Shown piece by piece: positions 7,983-16,467 of a stretch of DNA of 34,106 bases (its first letter is position 1; each line of letters opens with the position of its first letter). The notes beneath the pieces are model-generated. The model worked only from the letters and a program-made list of their open reading frames with translations, was not told where the DNA came from and searched no databases. The position numbers and the translations under genes were made by a program. Location of the stretch: assembly GCF_019331775.1 (NCBI RefSeq), contig NZ_JAHBBD010000024.1, positions 1 to 34,106 of the forward strand, given 5' to 3'. The stretch is from Bifidobacterium phasiani (GTDB taxonomy: Bacteria; Actinomycetota; Actinomycetes; Actinomycetales; Bifidobacteriaceae).

Positions 7983-8530
7983 GTTGCCGGCGGGCAATGG
8001 CTGTGGCCGGCGTCTGGTGGTTGGCCGGATGGTCGTGGTCGTGGTGGGCTGCTGAGGCTGTGGCCGGACGGCTGGGCTGCTGTAGGCTGTGGCCGGGTGA
8101 TCTGTGCCGTGGTTGCGGCTGTGGGTTGTGGCGGGATGATCCGTGGGCTGGTGGTCATGGTCGGTCCGGTGGTCGGCGTCCCGCAGGCTTTGACGGATGG
8201 TCTGCGGGGAATGGCGGCATTCCGCCCTTGTCCGCGGACCATCCACCAAAGCCTGCGACGACGGTCGGCGTGTCGCCCTCACGGCCGGCCCGATGCACTG
8301 CCGGTCGGTCAGCCTGCTCGTCCACCTGGCCCGACACCTGCCGCCTGGCCACCTTGCCGACCGCCCGGCCTGTCTGCCTGGTCCGACACCCGACCGGTCA
8401 GCCGATATCCGACCGTCCGGACGTCTTACCGGACTGACCGGCCGATGTCCTCCCGCCCGCCCGGCGCCGGACCTGCCCGACACCCCGACCGAACGCCGGG
8501 ACGATCGAAGACAAACGGCGCCGGGCGGGG
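7983..8530. repeat. Repeat-rich gap with short degenerate direct repeats
   Basis: I see no credible gene in the roughly 560 bases between the ptsI terminator and the PEBP gene. GGCTGTGGCCGG occurs three times (7999, 8056, 8085), two copies lying in a 29-bp tandem duplication (about 8046-8102). A long imperfect hairpin occupies 8182-8257. Beyond it the plus strand is C-rich with many CCGAC/CCGGTC repeats. Frames are open here only because of composition. Confidence 0.6.
8182..8257. repeat. Long imperfect inverted repeat (76 bp)
   Basis: CGCAGGCTTTG (8182-8192) pairs with CAAAGCCTGCG (8247-8257), and GGATGGTC (8195-8202) pairs with GACCATCC (8237-8244), with further pairing inwards. At the tip GGAATG (8208-8213) can also pair with CATTCC (8218-8223). 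No T tract follows, so it is not a typical terminator. Confidence 0.75.
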
Positions 8531-8536
8531 CATACT
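8531..8536 (+). promoter_or_regulatory. -10 box placed for a leaderless transcript
   Basis: CATACT ends six bases before the ATG at 8543, which puts the expected transcription start at the start codon itself. No ribosome-binding site precedes that ATG. Confidence 0.55.
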
Positions 8537-8542
8537 GGACCT

Positions 8543-9097
8543 ATGAGAATCACAGCCGATTTCACCGAGATCCCGGACGTGTTCGCCAAGGCGGCGGATC
8601 CGGAGTACAAGACCAACGGCACCCCGGTGGTGTCGTTCCCCTTCTACATCGAGGACTTCGACAGGTCGCGGTACCACTACCTGCACTGGGAGTTCGTCGA
8701 TCCCGACTCGATCCCCGTGTGCGGGTTCGAGTGGATCCACTGGTCGGTGGCCAACCTGCCGGCCGACGCGCTGATGTACGACTTCAACGACTCGCGTGCG
8801 CTGCAGGTCCCGCCGGACTTCTCCCGGCAGATGCCGGCGATGGTCCCCGAGGCCGTGCAGGGGCGCACCTCGGCGGCCTCGCGCTTCGTCGGCGAGACCG
8901 ACCCGTCGGTCACGATGCGCTACAACGGGCCGAACCCGCCGGACCGCGACCACGAGTACTACCTGCACGTGTGGGCCACCGCCAGGCCGCTGCCCGGACT
9001 GAACCAGGGGTTCTGGCTCAACGAGCTCAACCATGCGCTGCGCGCGTGCGGCGAGACCCCGGACCAGGGCGGCATCTTCCTGACCGGCCGGGCCTGA
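8543..9097 (+). CDS. PEBP family protein (YbhB/YbcL type)
   Basis: This 184-residue cytoplasmic protein belongs to the phosphatidylethanolamine-binding / Raf-kinase-inhibitor-like family. It has the conserved ligand-pocket blocks DPDSIPVCGFEWIHW (53-67, with His66) and GPNPPDRDHEYYLHVWA (about 129-145). No signal peptide is seen. The physiological ligand of bacterial PEBPs is generally unknown. The ATG at 8543 lacks a Shine-Dalgarno site but has a well-placed -10 box, suggesting leaderless translation. The gene stands alone between a repeat-rich gap and pepD. Confidence 0.85.
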   Translation: MRITADFTEIPDVFAKAADPEYKTNGTPVVSFPFYIEDFDRSRYHYLHWEFVDPDSIPVCGFEWIHWSVANLPADALMYDFNDSRALQVPPDFSRQMPAMVPEAVQGRTSAASRFVGETDPSVTMRYNGPNPPDRDHEYYLHVWATARPLPGLNQGFWLNELNHALRACGETPDQGGIFLTGRA

Positions 9098-9134
9098 GCG
9101 CGAAACCCCGCGCCCGTGCCGCCGCGCGGTGGTC

Positions 9135-9140
9135 TAGAAT
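9135..9140 (+). promoter_or_regulatory. Probable -10 box for pepD
   Basis: TAGAAT lies about 80 bases upstream of the pepD start. The -35 region is unclear. Confidence 0.4.
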
Positions 9141-9221
9141 CGTGTCGGTTCGCATTCCGACGGCGCGGCCGCCGTCACCCCGGCGACGGGGACAGTCACA
9201 TCGAAAGGAAACAAGGTAAGC

Positions 9222-10808
9222 ATGGCCTGCACCACGATTCTGGTCGGCAAGGACGCCAGCTACGACGGCTCCACCATCATCGCCCGCAACGAGGACTCGG
9301 CCAACGGAGAGTTCTGCCCGAAGCGCTTCGTCGTCGTCACGCCCGAGGAGCAGCCGCGGCGCTACCGCAGCGTCCTGAGCCACGTCGAGATCGACCTGCC
9401 CGACGATCCGATGCGCTACACCGCGGTGCCGAACGCCGACCTCAAGGAGGGCGTCTGGGGCGAGGCGGGCGTCAACGAGGCCAACGTGGCGATGAGCGCC
9501 ACCGAGACCCTGACCACCAACGAGCGCGTGCTGGGCGCCGACCCGTTCGTCGAGCTGCGCCCGGCCAAGGGCCGCGAGGGCGAGGAGGGCTACGAGCCCG
9601 AGGTCCCCGGCGGCATCGGCGAGGAGGACTTCCTGACCATCGTGCTGCCGTACATCCGGACCGCGCGCGAGGGCGTCGAGCGCCTCGGCGCGCTGCTGGA
9701 GGAGTATGGCACCTACGAGATGAACGGCGTCGCGTTCTCCGACGTCGACGAGATCTGGTGGCTGGAGACGGTCGGCGGGCACCACTGGATCGCCCGCCGC
9801 GTGCCCGACGAGGCGTACGTGACGATGCCGAACCAGCTGGGCATCGACGAGTTCGACCTCGACGACGCGCTCGGCGAGCAGGTGGACCACATGTGCTCGG
9901 CCGACCTCGGCGAGTGGATCGAGGCCAACCACCTCGACCTGGCGGTGGAGCCGGCCAGCCCGTTCAACCCGCGCGACGCCTTCGGCTCGCACTCCGACTC
10001 CGACCACGTGTACAACACGCCGCGCGCCTGGTACATGCAGCGCTGCCTCAACCCGTACGACGAGGTCTGGGACGGCCCCGACGCCGACCACAAGCCGACC
10101 AGCGACGACATCCCGTGGGCCCGCCAGCCGGAGCGCAAGATCACGATCGAGGACGTCAAGTACGTGCTCAGCTCGCACTACCAGGGCACGCCGTACGACC
10201 CGTACGGCACGCTCGGCGACGAGCGCACGCGCCGCATGTTCCGCACGATCGGCATCAACCGACAGAGCCAGCTGGCGGTCATGCAGATCCGCCCGTACCG
10301 CCCGCAGGCCATCCGCGCGGTGCAGTGGCTCGCCTACGGCTCGAACCCGTTCAACACGCTGATGCCGTTCTATGCGAACGTCGACGCGACCCCGAAGTAC
10401 CTCGAGGACACCACCACCCGCGTGACCACCGAGAACTTCTACTGGGAGAACCGCGTCATCGCCGCGCTGTGCGACGCCGCGTTCGCGGACACGGCCAACG
10501 CCGTCGAGCGCTACCAGCAGAAGACCGGCGCGATGGGCCACCGCATGATCGCCGACACCGACCGCGAGGTCGCCGCGCTGTGCGAGGTCGAGGGCGTCGG
10601 GCCCGACGAGGACGCCGCCGACGTGCAGCCGATGGATCCCGACGGCATCGTCGCCGCGGTGCGCAACGACGAGGTGCGCGCCCGGCTGACCGAGGCCAAC
10701 GGGCGCCTGGCCGATTGGCTCAAGGACGAGACCGACCGGCTGCTCGACTCCGTGCTGTACACGACGAGCATGAAGATGAGGAACGGTTTCAACCGTTCCG
10801 ACTTCTGA
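9222..10808 (+). CDS. pepD: C69-family dipeptidase
   Basis: This is an intracellular dipeptidase of the Ntn-hydrolase C69 family, releasing amino acids from dipeptides. The 528-residue protein starts MACTT; Cys3 would be the N-terminal nucleophile after removal of two residues, so there is no long propeptide. Family blocks include STIIARNEDS, GVWGEAGVNEANVAMSATET, VDEIWWLETVGGHHWIARRVPDEAYV and the late YANVDATPKY region. AAAGGAAACAAGG precedes the ATG. No signal peptide is seen. A strong terminator follows, so it is probably monocistronic. Confidence 0.92.
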   Translation: MACTTILVGKDASYDGSTIIARNEDSANGEFCPKRFVVVTPEEQPRRYRSVLSHVEIDLPDDPMRYTAVPNADLKEGVWGEAGVNEANVAMSATETLTTNERVLGADPFVELRPAKGREGEEGYEPEVPGGIGEEDFLTIVLPYIRTAREGVERLGALLEEYGTYEMNGVAFSDVDEIWWLETVGGHHWIARRVPDEAYVTMPNQLGIDEFDLDDALGEQVDHMCSADLGEWIEANHLDLAVEPASPFNPRDAFGSHSDSDHVYNTPRAWYMQRCLNPYDEVWDGPDADHKPTSDDIPWARQPERKITIEDVKYVLSSHYQGTPYDPYGTLGDERTRRMFRTIGINRQSQLAVMQIRPYRPQAIRAVQWLAYGSNPFNTLMPFYANVDATPKYLEDTTTRVTTENFYWENRVIAALCDAAFADTANAVERYQQKTGAMGHRMIADTDREVAALCEVEGVGPDEDAADVQPMDPDGIVAAVRNDEVRARLTEANGRLADWLKDETDRLLDSVLYTTSMKMRNGFNRSDF

Positions 10809-10868
10809 TCGGCATCGGTCGGAGTCGAACCGGTTCGGCGCCGGACCGCGCCGTGTTCCGGCGCACCC

Positions 10869-10905
10869 GCGGGCCCGCCCCCTGTCTCGGGGGAGGCGGG
10901 CCCGC
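10869..10905 (+). terminator. GC-rich stem-loop terminator after pepD
   Basis: GCGGGCCCGCC pairs with GGCGGGCCCGC, extended inward by CCC/GGG pairs, 60 bases after the pepD stop. Confidence 0.65.
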
Positions 10906-10959
10906 GCCGTTCCTAGGCGGGCGGTAGTCTGAGTAGTGCAACTGTACGAAAGGACGGCA

Positions 10960-12477
10960 ATGACCGGAATCGAAGAGTTCACCAGCCAGTACGGCCTGGT
11001 CAGGAAGATCGACGCGTTCGGGTACCTCGACTATCTGAAGTCCAATCCGGACGCGCCGCGCAAGCACGGCAAGGTCGTGCTCGTCACGGCGGACACCCCG
11101 CTCAAGGCCAGCCGCGGCGAGGGCAAGACCACGACGACGATCGCGCTGATCGACGCGCTCAACGCGCGCGGCATCGATGCGGCGGCCGTGCTGCGCCAGC
11201 CGAGCATGGGCATCACCGCCGCTGGCTCCAAGGGCGGCGCGTCGGGCGGCGGCAAGGCGTCGCTGACCCACCCCGAACTCATCGACTGGGGCCTGTGCGG
11301 CGAGATGGCGGCGATCGCAGCCGCGCAGAACCTGCTGGTCTCCTTCGCGGAGAAGGCCGTCGACGAGGGCCGCCTCGACACGATCCTGGTGCCGCGCGTC
11401 TCCGAGGTGCCCTCGCGCTCGCTGCGCCAGATCGCCGTGGACCGCGGCAAGAACGACGTGCCCGAGCGCGTGGTGCTCACCCCGACCTGCGAGCTCATGC
11501 AGATCGTGGTGCTCTCGCGCTCGATGGACGAGATCGGCCGCCGCGTCGCCGCGATGATCGCCGGCACCAAGGACGGCAAGCCGGTGGCCTTCGGCGAGTT
11601 CATCGACCTGTGGCGCATCACCAACATGCTGGCCGACGCGGTCAAGCCCGCCCTGACCGAGACGCTGAACGGCTCGCCGGTCTACGTGCACGGCGGCCCG
11701 TTCGCCAACGTCTCGCTCGGCATCCCCACGCTGGTCGCCGTCGAGATGGCGTGCGCGCTGCACGACGTGGTCGTCGTCGAGGCCGGCTACGGCGCCGACG
11801 CGGGTGCGCAGAAGTGGCTGGACATCGCCTGCCGCGAGTACGGCGCGCAGTGGCCGTCCGCCGCGGTGGTCGTGACCCGCGCCTCGACCTGGCGCGACGA
11901 CCCGTCCCTGTCGTGGCGCTACCCGTTCCACGTGCAGCGCCTGGAGAACTACGACATCCCGACCTTCCCGCTGATCAACCTGTGGGAGGGCGAGGACGAC
12001 CAGGTCGACTCGCTCAGGGCGACCGCCGCCGAGCTCGACTTCCGCGAGCCGATCGTCGGCAACCTGTTCCGCGACGGCGGCGAGGCGCTGGCCCCGCAGC
12101 TCGACGGCTTCGTGGCGGCGCTGGGGCAGTCCTCGTCGGCCGCGCAGTTCCACAGCCGCAAGGGCATGGAGCTGGTGGAGAACGTCAAGTGGATCGCCAA
12201 AAGCGCCTACGGCGTGCCGGAGGACCGCGTCCTGCTCAAGGACGGGTTCACCGAGTCGCTGGTCGCCGCGCGCGAGCTGTGCCGCGAGGCGGGCATCGCC
12301 ATCGACGACCTGGCCGTCGTGGCGGTGAAGTCCCCGGCCACGATGACCGACGACGACACGCGGCCCGAGGACGAGCGCACGGTGACGCTGAAGAAGGTCG
12401 AGGTCCACGCGGGCGCCGGCGTGGTGCACGTCAACCTGACGACGTCGCTGACCACGCCGATGCCGAAGATCGTCTGA
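10960..12477 (+). CDS. fhs: Formate-tetrahydrofolate ligase (short, divergent form)
   Basis: The protein is predicted to make 10-formyl-THF from formate, THF and ATP, feeding purine and formyl-Met synthesis. That fits an organism producing formate by pyruvate formate-lyase. The 505-residue protein has the ATP-binding GEGKTTTT (53-60), RQPSMG, KGGASGGGKA, HGGPFANVSLG and VVEAGYGADAGAQKW blocks. Compared with the usual roughly 555-residue enzyme it lacks the SDIEIAQ-type N-terminus and has altered versions of several motifs (for example PSMGITAAGSKGG where PSLGPVFGIKGG is usual). The ATG at 10960 follows AAAGGA. The family call is firm; activity in this shortened form is inferred. Confidence 0.85.
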   Translation: MTGIEEFTSQYGLVRKIDAFGYLDYLKSNPDAPRKHGKVVLVTADTPLKASRGEGKTTTTIALIDALNARGIDAAAVLRQPSMGITAAGSKGGASGGGKASLTHPELIDWGLCGEMAAIAAAQNLLVSFAEKAVDEGRLDTILVPRVSEVPSRSLRQIAVDRGKNDVPERVVLTPTCELMQIVVLSRSMDEIGRRVAAMIAGTKDGKPVAFGEFIDLWRITNMLADAVKPALTETLNGSPVYVHGGPFANVSLGIPTLVAVEMACALHDVVVVEAGYGADAGAQKWLDIACREYGAQWPSAAVVVTRASTWRDDPSLSWRYPFHVQRLENYDIPTFPLINLWEGEDDQVDSLRATAAELDFREPIVGNLFRDGGEALAPQLDGFVAALGQSSSAAQFHSRKGMELVENVKWIAKSAYGVPEDRVLLKDGFTESLVAARELCREAGIAIDDLAVVAVKSPATMTDDDTRPEDERTVTLKKVEVHAGAGVVHVNLTTSLTTPMPKIV

Positions 12478-12513
12478 GCGCCCGGGCTCCCGGGCCGCCG
12501 CGCCCGGCGGGGC

Positions 12514-12550
12514 CGGTTCACGGGATCCGACGGACGGATCCTGTGAACCG
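12514..12550. repeat. Palindromic element, copy A
   Basis: A 15-bp stem (12514-12528 with 12536-12550, one G-T pair) contains GGTTCAC-GGATCC and its complement. It lies 36 bases after the fhs stop and is followed by AAAA; it could act as a terminator, but its sequence is shared with copy B at 12623-12675. Confidence 0.75.
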
Positions 12551-12622
12551 AAAACGCTCAAAATACGCACAACGCTGTTCGGCCGGTTCGCGGTATGCCG
12601 CGGATTCGACGAGAGAAACGCA

Positions 12623-12675
12623 CAAGGCCCCGGTTCACAGGATCAGACAGGCGGATCCTGTGAACCGGGGCCTTG
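12623..12675. repeat. Palindromic element, copy B (perfect 22-bp stem)
   Basis: 12623-12644 pairs perfectly with 12654-12675 around a 9-base loop. The inner part repeats GGTTCACAGGATC of copy A. It sits between convergent fhs and the MIF-like gene and may terminate both, but the near-identical pair suggests a repeat family. Confidence 0.8.
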
Positions 12676-12729
12676 CGTGCTCCGGGGCCGGTCGGGCCGT
12701 CCGACGGCGGTCGCCCGGCCCGACCTCGG

Positions 12730-13077
12730 CTAGAAGTTGCCGCCGTTCCACCCCCAGTCGGTGGTGGCCGTGTAGCGGATGTACGTGCGGTCCTGCGGGA
12801 TGCCGAGCTCCTGCTCCAGCGCGGCCATGATCGACGCGGTCAGCCGCTCCCACGCCGAGCCGGGCACGGAGGACCCGAAGACGTTGACCTCCACGTACGC
12901 GGCGGGCTTGGAGTCGTCGCCGCCGAAGTAGATCGGCATGTTGTCCTCGAACGGGCACATCAGCCAGCCCTCGGACTTGCCGGGCACCGCGGTGATCGCC
13001 TTGCCGTAGGCGGTCTTCAGGGCCTCGCGCTGCTCGGGGGTGGTGGGCACGGAGACGTGGGTGTGGATGACGGGCAT
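12730..13077 (-). CDS. Tautomerase / MIF superfamily protein
   Basis: This is a 115-residue protein of the macrophage-migration-inhibitory-factor-like tautomerase superfamily. It begins MPVIHTHVSV, giving the catalytic N-terminal proline after Met removal. Lys34 aligns plausibly with the second conserved MIF residue, and the C-terminus TTDWGWNGGNF resembles the MIF ending. Such proteins are trimers with keto-enol tautomerase activity; the natural substrate is unknown. The ATG at 13077 follows AAGGAGGT; an upstream extension is Arg-rich and unlikely. Confidence 0.8.
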   Translation of the reverse strand: MPVIHTHVSVPTTPEQREALKTAYGKAITAVPGKSEGWLMCPFEDNMPIYFGGDDSKPAAYVEVNVFGSSVPGSAWERLTASIMAALEQELGIPQDRTYIRYTATTDWGWNGGNF

Positions 13078-13274
13078 GATGACCTCCTTGGTTGTACCGC
13101 CTGCGCGCCGGACCGTCGCCGCCCGCGTGCGGGCGCGCGGCGGGGCGCGTCTCAAGGCCAGTCTATCCGCAGGCGCGGGCGCTCGCCGGCAGGGAACCGC
13201 GGCGATGCGTGGGAACGGTGTGCGTTTGCCGGGCCCCGGACCGTGGTCAGCGACTGCGAGTTAAATGGGCGGAT

Positions 13275-13835
13275 GTGAGAAAACTGATTGAACAGCTTAT
13301 GAAGTTCGGCGTGGTGGGCGTCGTCGCCGCGGTGATCGATTTCGGCGTGCTCAACATCCTGGTCGGCGTGTTCCACATGCACAACGTCGCCGCCAGCACG
13401 ATCTCGTTCCTGGTGTCGCTGGTGTTCAACTACCTGGCCAGCATGAAGTTCGTGTTCAAGCACCGCGAGGACATGGCCCGCTGGATGGAGATCCTGATCT
13501 TCGTCGGCGCCTCGGTGATCGGCCTGTTCATGAACGCGGCCATCATCTGGCTGTCCACCTACGGCATGAACCACGACGCGTTCGTCTCACAGCACGCGGA
13601 GTACCTGCTGCGCACCAACATCGGCAAGGTTGTGGCCACCGTGGTCGTGGCCGTCTGGAACTTCGTGATCCGCAAGTGGCTGCTCGACGATACGCACACC
13701 AACGCGATGAACCGCCTCAAGCGCGCGGACAATCGCCTGACGCCCGAGCAGCTGGAGGAGAAGTGGCGCGACAGCTTCTCCCACCGCCTCGGCGTGTGGT
13801 CGCTGGAGCACACCCCCAAGGGCTGGCCCCGGTAG
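13275..13835 (+). CDS. GtrA-family membrane protein
   Basis: This 186-residue GtrA-like protein belongs to a family linked to transfer or flipping of lipid-linked sugars in cell-envelope polysaccharide synthesis. It starts at GTG (VRKLIEQLMKFGVVG) and has four likely membrane segments (about 10-30, 40-60, 72-95, 115-135) with the family blocks FLVSLVFNYLASMKFVF and VWNFVIRKWL. A charged cytoplasmic tail (about 140-186) follows. No clear ribosome-binding site precedes the GTG; TTAAAT at 13261-13266 could be a -10 box for a near-leaderless transcript. ATG at 13317 would delete the N-terminal helix. No glycosyltransferase gene is adjacent. Confidence 0.85.
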   Translation: MRKLIEQLMKFGVVGVVAAVIDFGVLNILVGVFHMHNVAASTISFLVSLVFNYLASMKFVFKHREDMARWMEILIFVGASVIGLFMNAAIIWLSTYGMNHDAFVSQHAEYLLRTNIGKVVATVVVAVWNFVIRKWLLDDTHTNAMNRLKRADNRLTPEQLEEKWRDSFSHRLGVWSLEHTPKGWPR

Positions 13836-13876
13836 CGCCGCCCCGACGGTAGGCATACGGGCATACAGCATACGAC

Positions 13877-13910
13877 AACGGCGCACGTCCGATATCGGAC
13901 GTGCGCCGTT
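13877..13910. terminator. Bidirectional terminator, 34-bp perfect palindrome
   Basis: The perfect palindrome is centred at 13893/13894 between the convergent GtrA and MFS genes. TTTCTTCG follows on the plus strand, and the mirrored side gives TGTCG. It can form a long hairpin in either transcript. Confidence 0.85.
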
Positions 13911-13930
13911 TCTTCGTAACGGGGCGGGGA

Positions 13931-15286
13931 TCAGGGCTCGAGCTCGGTGAGTTCGGGCGTCTCGGTGCTCGCCTTGATCTGCCGGAAGCCGATGAACGCG
14001 ATCGCCAGCGACGTCAGCGCCAGCACCGTCACCACCACGAACCCGCCGTGAGAGCCGAAGCGGTCGATGAACTGGCCGGCGATCGCCGAGCCGACCGACG
14101 AACCGATGGCGTTCATCGCGCTCATCCACGCCATGCCCTCGGTGAACCGCGTCGGCGGCACCAGGTGCAGCATCAGCTGGTTGCCGTTGACCCACGTCGG
14201 GGCCTGGCACACGCCGATCACCAGGTAGATGACCATGATCACCCACAGGTGGTTGGCGAACATGAACGAGCCGATGCCGATGTTGACCACCGCCAGGCAG
14301 AAGTAGAAGCGCTTCCACAGCGGGATCCGCCAGTGCTTCGCGCCGTAGACGAGCGCGCCGATCATCGAGCTGAACGAGAAGCAGGCGAACACGAAGCCCG
14401 TGTACTGCTTCATGTCCTGCTCGGTGGCGAACGCGATGATCGAGATCGAGGTGGCCGACTGGAACGCGCCCAGCGAGAACCAGGTGATGCACACGGCGAT
14501 CAGGCCGGCGCTCAGGATCGAGGCCTTGCCCGCGCCGCCCCTGCCGGCCTCGCGCGCCTCCTCGCGGCCGCGCAGCGCCGCCGCCTTGGCCGCCATCTGC
14601 GCGCGGTACTCGGCGCGGGTCATGCCGGCCTCGCGCGCCAGCTGGGTCTGCGACTTCGGCTCGGTCGACAGCTCGGTGAGGAACATCAGGGCGCCGACCA
14701 GCACGCACAGCCCGGTGAAGGAGAACGACAGCGCGCCGGAGATGACCGCCAGCGTCGAGGCCAGCGGGTTGCCGACGACCCACATGCACTCGTCGAACAC
14801 GCCGCACAGGCTCAGCGCCTGGTTCGTCTTCTCTGGGTGGCCCTTGAGCAGGTGCGTCCAGCGGCTGCGGCTCATCGCGCCCCACGGCGGAATCGCGGCC
14901 AGGAACGGCACGATGCAGAACAGCACCCATTCCGGCGCGTGCGAGGTGATCGCCGTCACCAGCGAGAACGCGGCGACCATCCACACGATGATCGTCGGGA
15001 TCGAGACCTGGCGCTGGCCGAACTTGTCGACGAGCTTGCCCAGCATCGGGCTGGCGACGGCCAGCGCGATCGCCTGCACGGCGGTCAGCGCGCCGGCCAG
15101 CGAGTAGTTGCCGTAGTAGTGCTGCACGGAGATCGTGATCGTCATGCCGACCATCGGGAACGGCATGCAGGCGATCACCGCGCCGACGGCGTACCGGGCG
15201 GTGTGGGGGATTCGTAGCAGTTCGGCGTATCCGCCGAACACACGGCTGCCGACGTCCTTGACGCCGGCGATGACTTGGGAGGCCAT
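13931..15286 (-). CDS. MFS transporter
   Basis: This is a 451-residue secondary transporter with about twelve hydrophobic segments in two halves separated by a charged cytoplasmic loop (about 205-255, rich in Arg/Glu/Ala). The major-facilitator pattern GKLVDKFGQRQ occurs in the loop after the second/third segment, and GQFIDRFGSHGG occupies the matching position in the second half. The start at 15286 follows AAAGGAG; an upstream in-frame ATG lacks such a site. The substrate cannot be told from sequence; overall form is compatible with sugar or drug transport. Confidence 0.85.
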   Translation of the reverse strand: MASQVIAGVKDVGSRVFGGYAELLRIPHTARYAVGAVIACMPFPMVGMTITISVQHYYGNYSLAGALTAVQAIALAVASPMLGKLVDKFGQRQVSIPTIIVWMVAAFSLVTAITSHAPEWVLFCIVPFLAAIPPWGAMSRSRWTHLLKGHPEKTNQALSLCGVFDECMWVVGNPLASTLAVISGALSFSFTGLCVLVGALMFLTELSTEPKSQTQLAREAGMTRAEYRAQMAAKAAALRGREEAREAGRGGAGKASILSAGLIAVCITWFSLGAFQSATSISIIAFATEQDMKQYTGFVFACFSFSSMIGALVYGAKHWRIPLWKRFYFCLAVVNIGIGSFMFANHLWVIMVIYLVIGVCQAPTWVNGNQLMLHLVPPTRFTEGMAWMSAMNAIGSSVGSAIAGQFIDRFGSHGGFVVVTVLALTSLAIAFIGFRQIKASTETPELTELEP

Positions 15287-15762
15287 GGCCGCTCCTTTCT
15301 GCTCACGGTTGGCGTGGGTCCCGTCGTTTTGCGTCACGGCGGGCGGTTGACGCGCCCGTCTCCGGGCATACGGGCATACGAGGGCCGACGTGCGTGGCTG
15401 GCTGGGAATCGGGGAATCGCCGGGGAGAATACCGAGAATCGCTGTGCCGGCGGTGCTGTGCCGTCAGGCGGTGCCGTTCCGCGGACGCGCGGCGCGGCGG
15501 GGACGCGCCTCCGCGGCGCGCACGGCGGAGCCGTTCGAATGCCTTGGGGTTCACTTATGGAAACACAGCAAGTCTAACGTTGTCCTATAGGCGACACGCT
15601 GTAGATTGGGTCGTGGTAACCGATTGTTCACACGGCGTCGCCCGGCCGTCGCGCAGCCGCCTGGCGCGGCCCGAACGACGGCCGCGGAGACGGCCCCGGA
15701 CGGCCGGCGCCGCGGCCCGGCGCGCGGGCCGACGCCGACACGACCAGACAAGGAGACCGGCC
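15287..15762. other. Intergenic gap, only promoter-like sequence seen
   Basis: This 476-bp gap lies between divergent genes. Frames here are open by composition but lack starts with ribosome sites or recognisable products. TTGTCC (15580-15585) and TAGATT (15602-15607), spaced 16 bp, may be the promoter of the phosphatase gene. GCATACGGGCATAC near 15366 also occurs near 13855. Confidence 0.4.
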
Positions 15763-16422
15763 ATGCCCGCGACCACCATCCACTTCGTCCGCCACGGCGA
15801 GGTACACAACCCCGACCACATCCTGTACGAGCGGTTGCCCGGCTTCCACCTGTCCGAGCGCGGCCGCCGCATGGCGCAGGCCACCGCCCGCTACATCGCC
15901 GCCAGCCCGCAGATGAACACGGTCGGCGCGGTCTACTCCTCGCCGCTCGACCGCACCCGCGAGACCGCGCAGGAGATCCTCGACGCGCTCAACCGGGTCC
16001 GCGCCGACCGCGGACAGGACGCGCTGGAGCTGGTCACCGACCGGCGCGTCATCGAGGCCGGCAACGACTTCCGCGGCACGCGCATCGGCCACGGCGAGGG
16101 CGCGCTGTGGCGCAACGGCAACTGGAGGCTGGTCACGAACCTGTGGCGCCCCAGCTGGGGCGAGAGCTACCGGCAGATCGCCGACCGCGTCTCGCGGTTC
16201 GCCGCCGAGAAGGTGCGCGAGCACCAGGGCGAGCAGATCGTCGTCGTCAGCCACGAGTCGCCGATCTGGTCGTACCGGCATCTGCTGGAGACCGGGCACC
16301 CGGAGCACAACATGCTGCTGCGGCACACCGCGCTCGCCTCGATCACGTCGATCACCTACGACTGCGCGACCGGGAACGTGATGAGCATCACCTATGTCGA
16401 CCCCGCGGCCGGCGTCAGATAG
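15763..16422 (+). CDS. Histidine phosphatase family protein (phosphoglycerate-mutase-like)
   Basis: This 219-residue cytoplasmic phosphatase has the branch-1 motif FVRHGEVHNP (catalytic His11), SSPLDRTRETA (59-69, phosphate-binding arginines), Glu98 in VIEAGNDFRG and the second histidine His164 in VVVSHESPIW. The set is complete, so it should be active; the substrate is unknown, and similar proteins are often misannotated as phosphoglycerate mutase. AAGGAG lies before the ATG at 15763. The next gene starts 45 bp downstream after CACAAT at about 16425-16430, so it may have its own promoter. Confidence 0.9.
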   Translation: MPATTIHFVRHGEVHNPDHILYERLPGFHLSERGRRMAQATARYIAASPQMNTVGAVYSSPLDRTRETAQEILDALNRVRADRGQDALELVTDRRVIEAGNDFRGTRIGHGEGALWRNGNWRLVTNLWRPSWGESYRQIADRVSRFAAEKVREHQGEQIVVVSHESPIWSYRHLLETGHPEHNMLLRHTALASITSITYDCATGNVMSITYVDPAAGVR

Positions 16423-16467
16423 GGGCACAATGGATAAGGGAACACGCAGGGTCGCAAAGGAGCTGAC

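Noticed and set aside
13850..15385. GGCATACGGGCATAC-type repeats flanking the MFS gene as mobile-element ends
   Set aside because: The shared stretch is short, in direct orientation, and has no transposase or target duplication.
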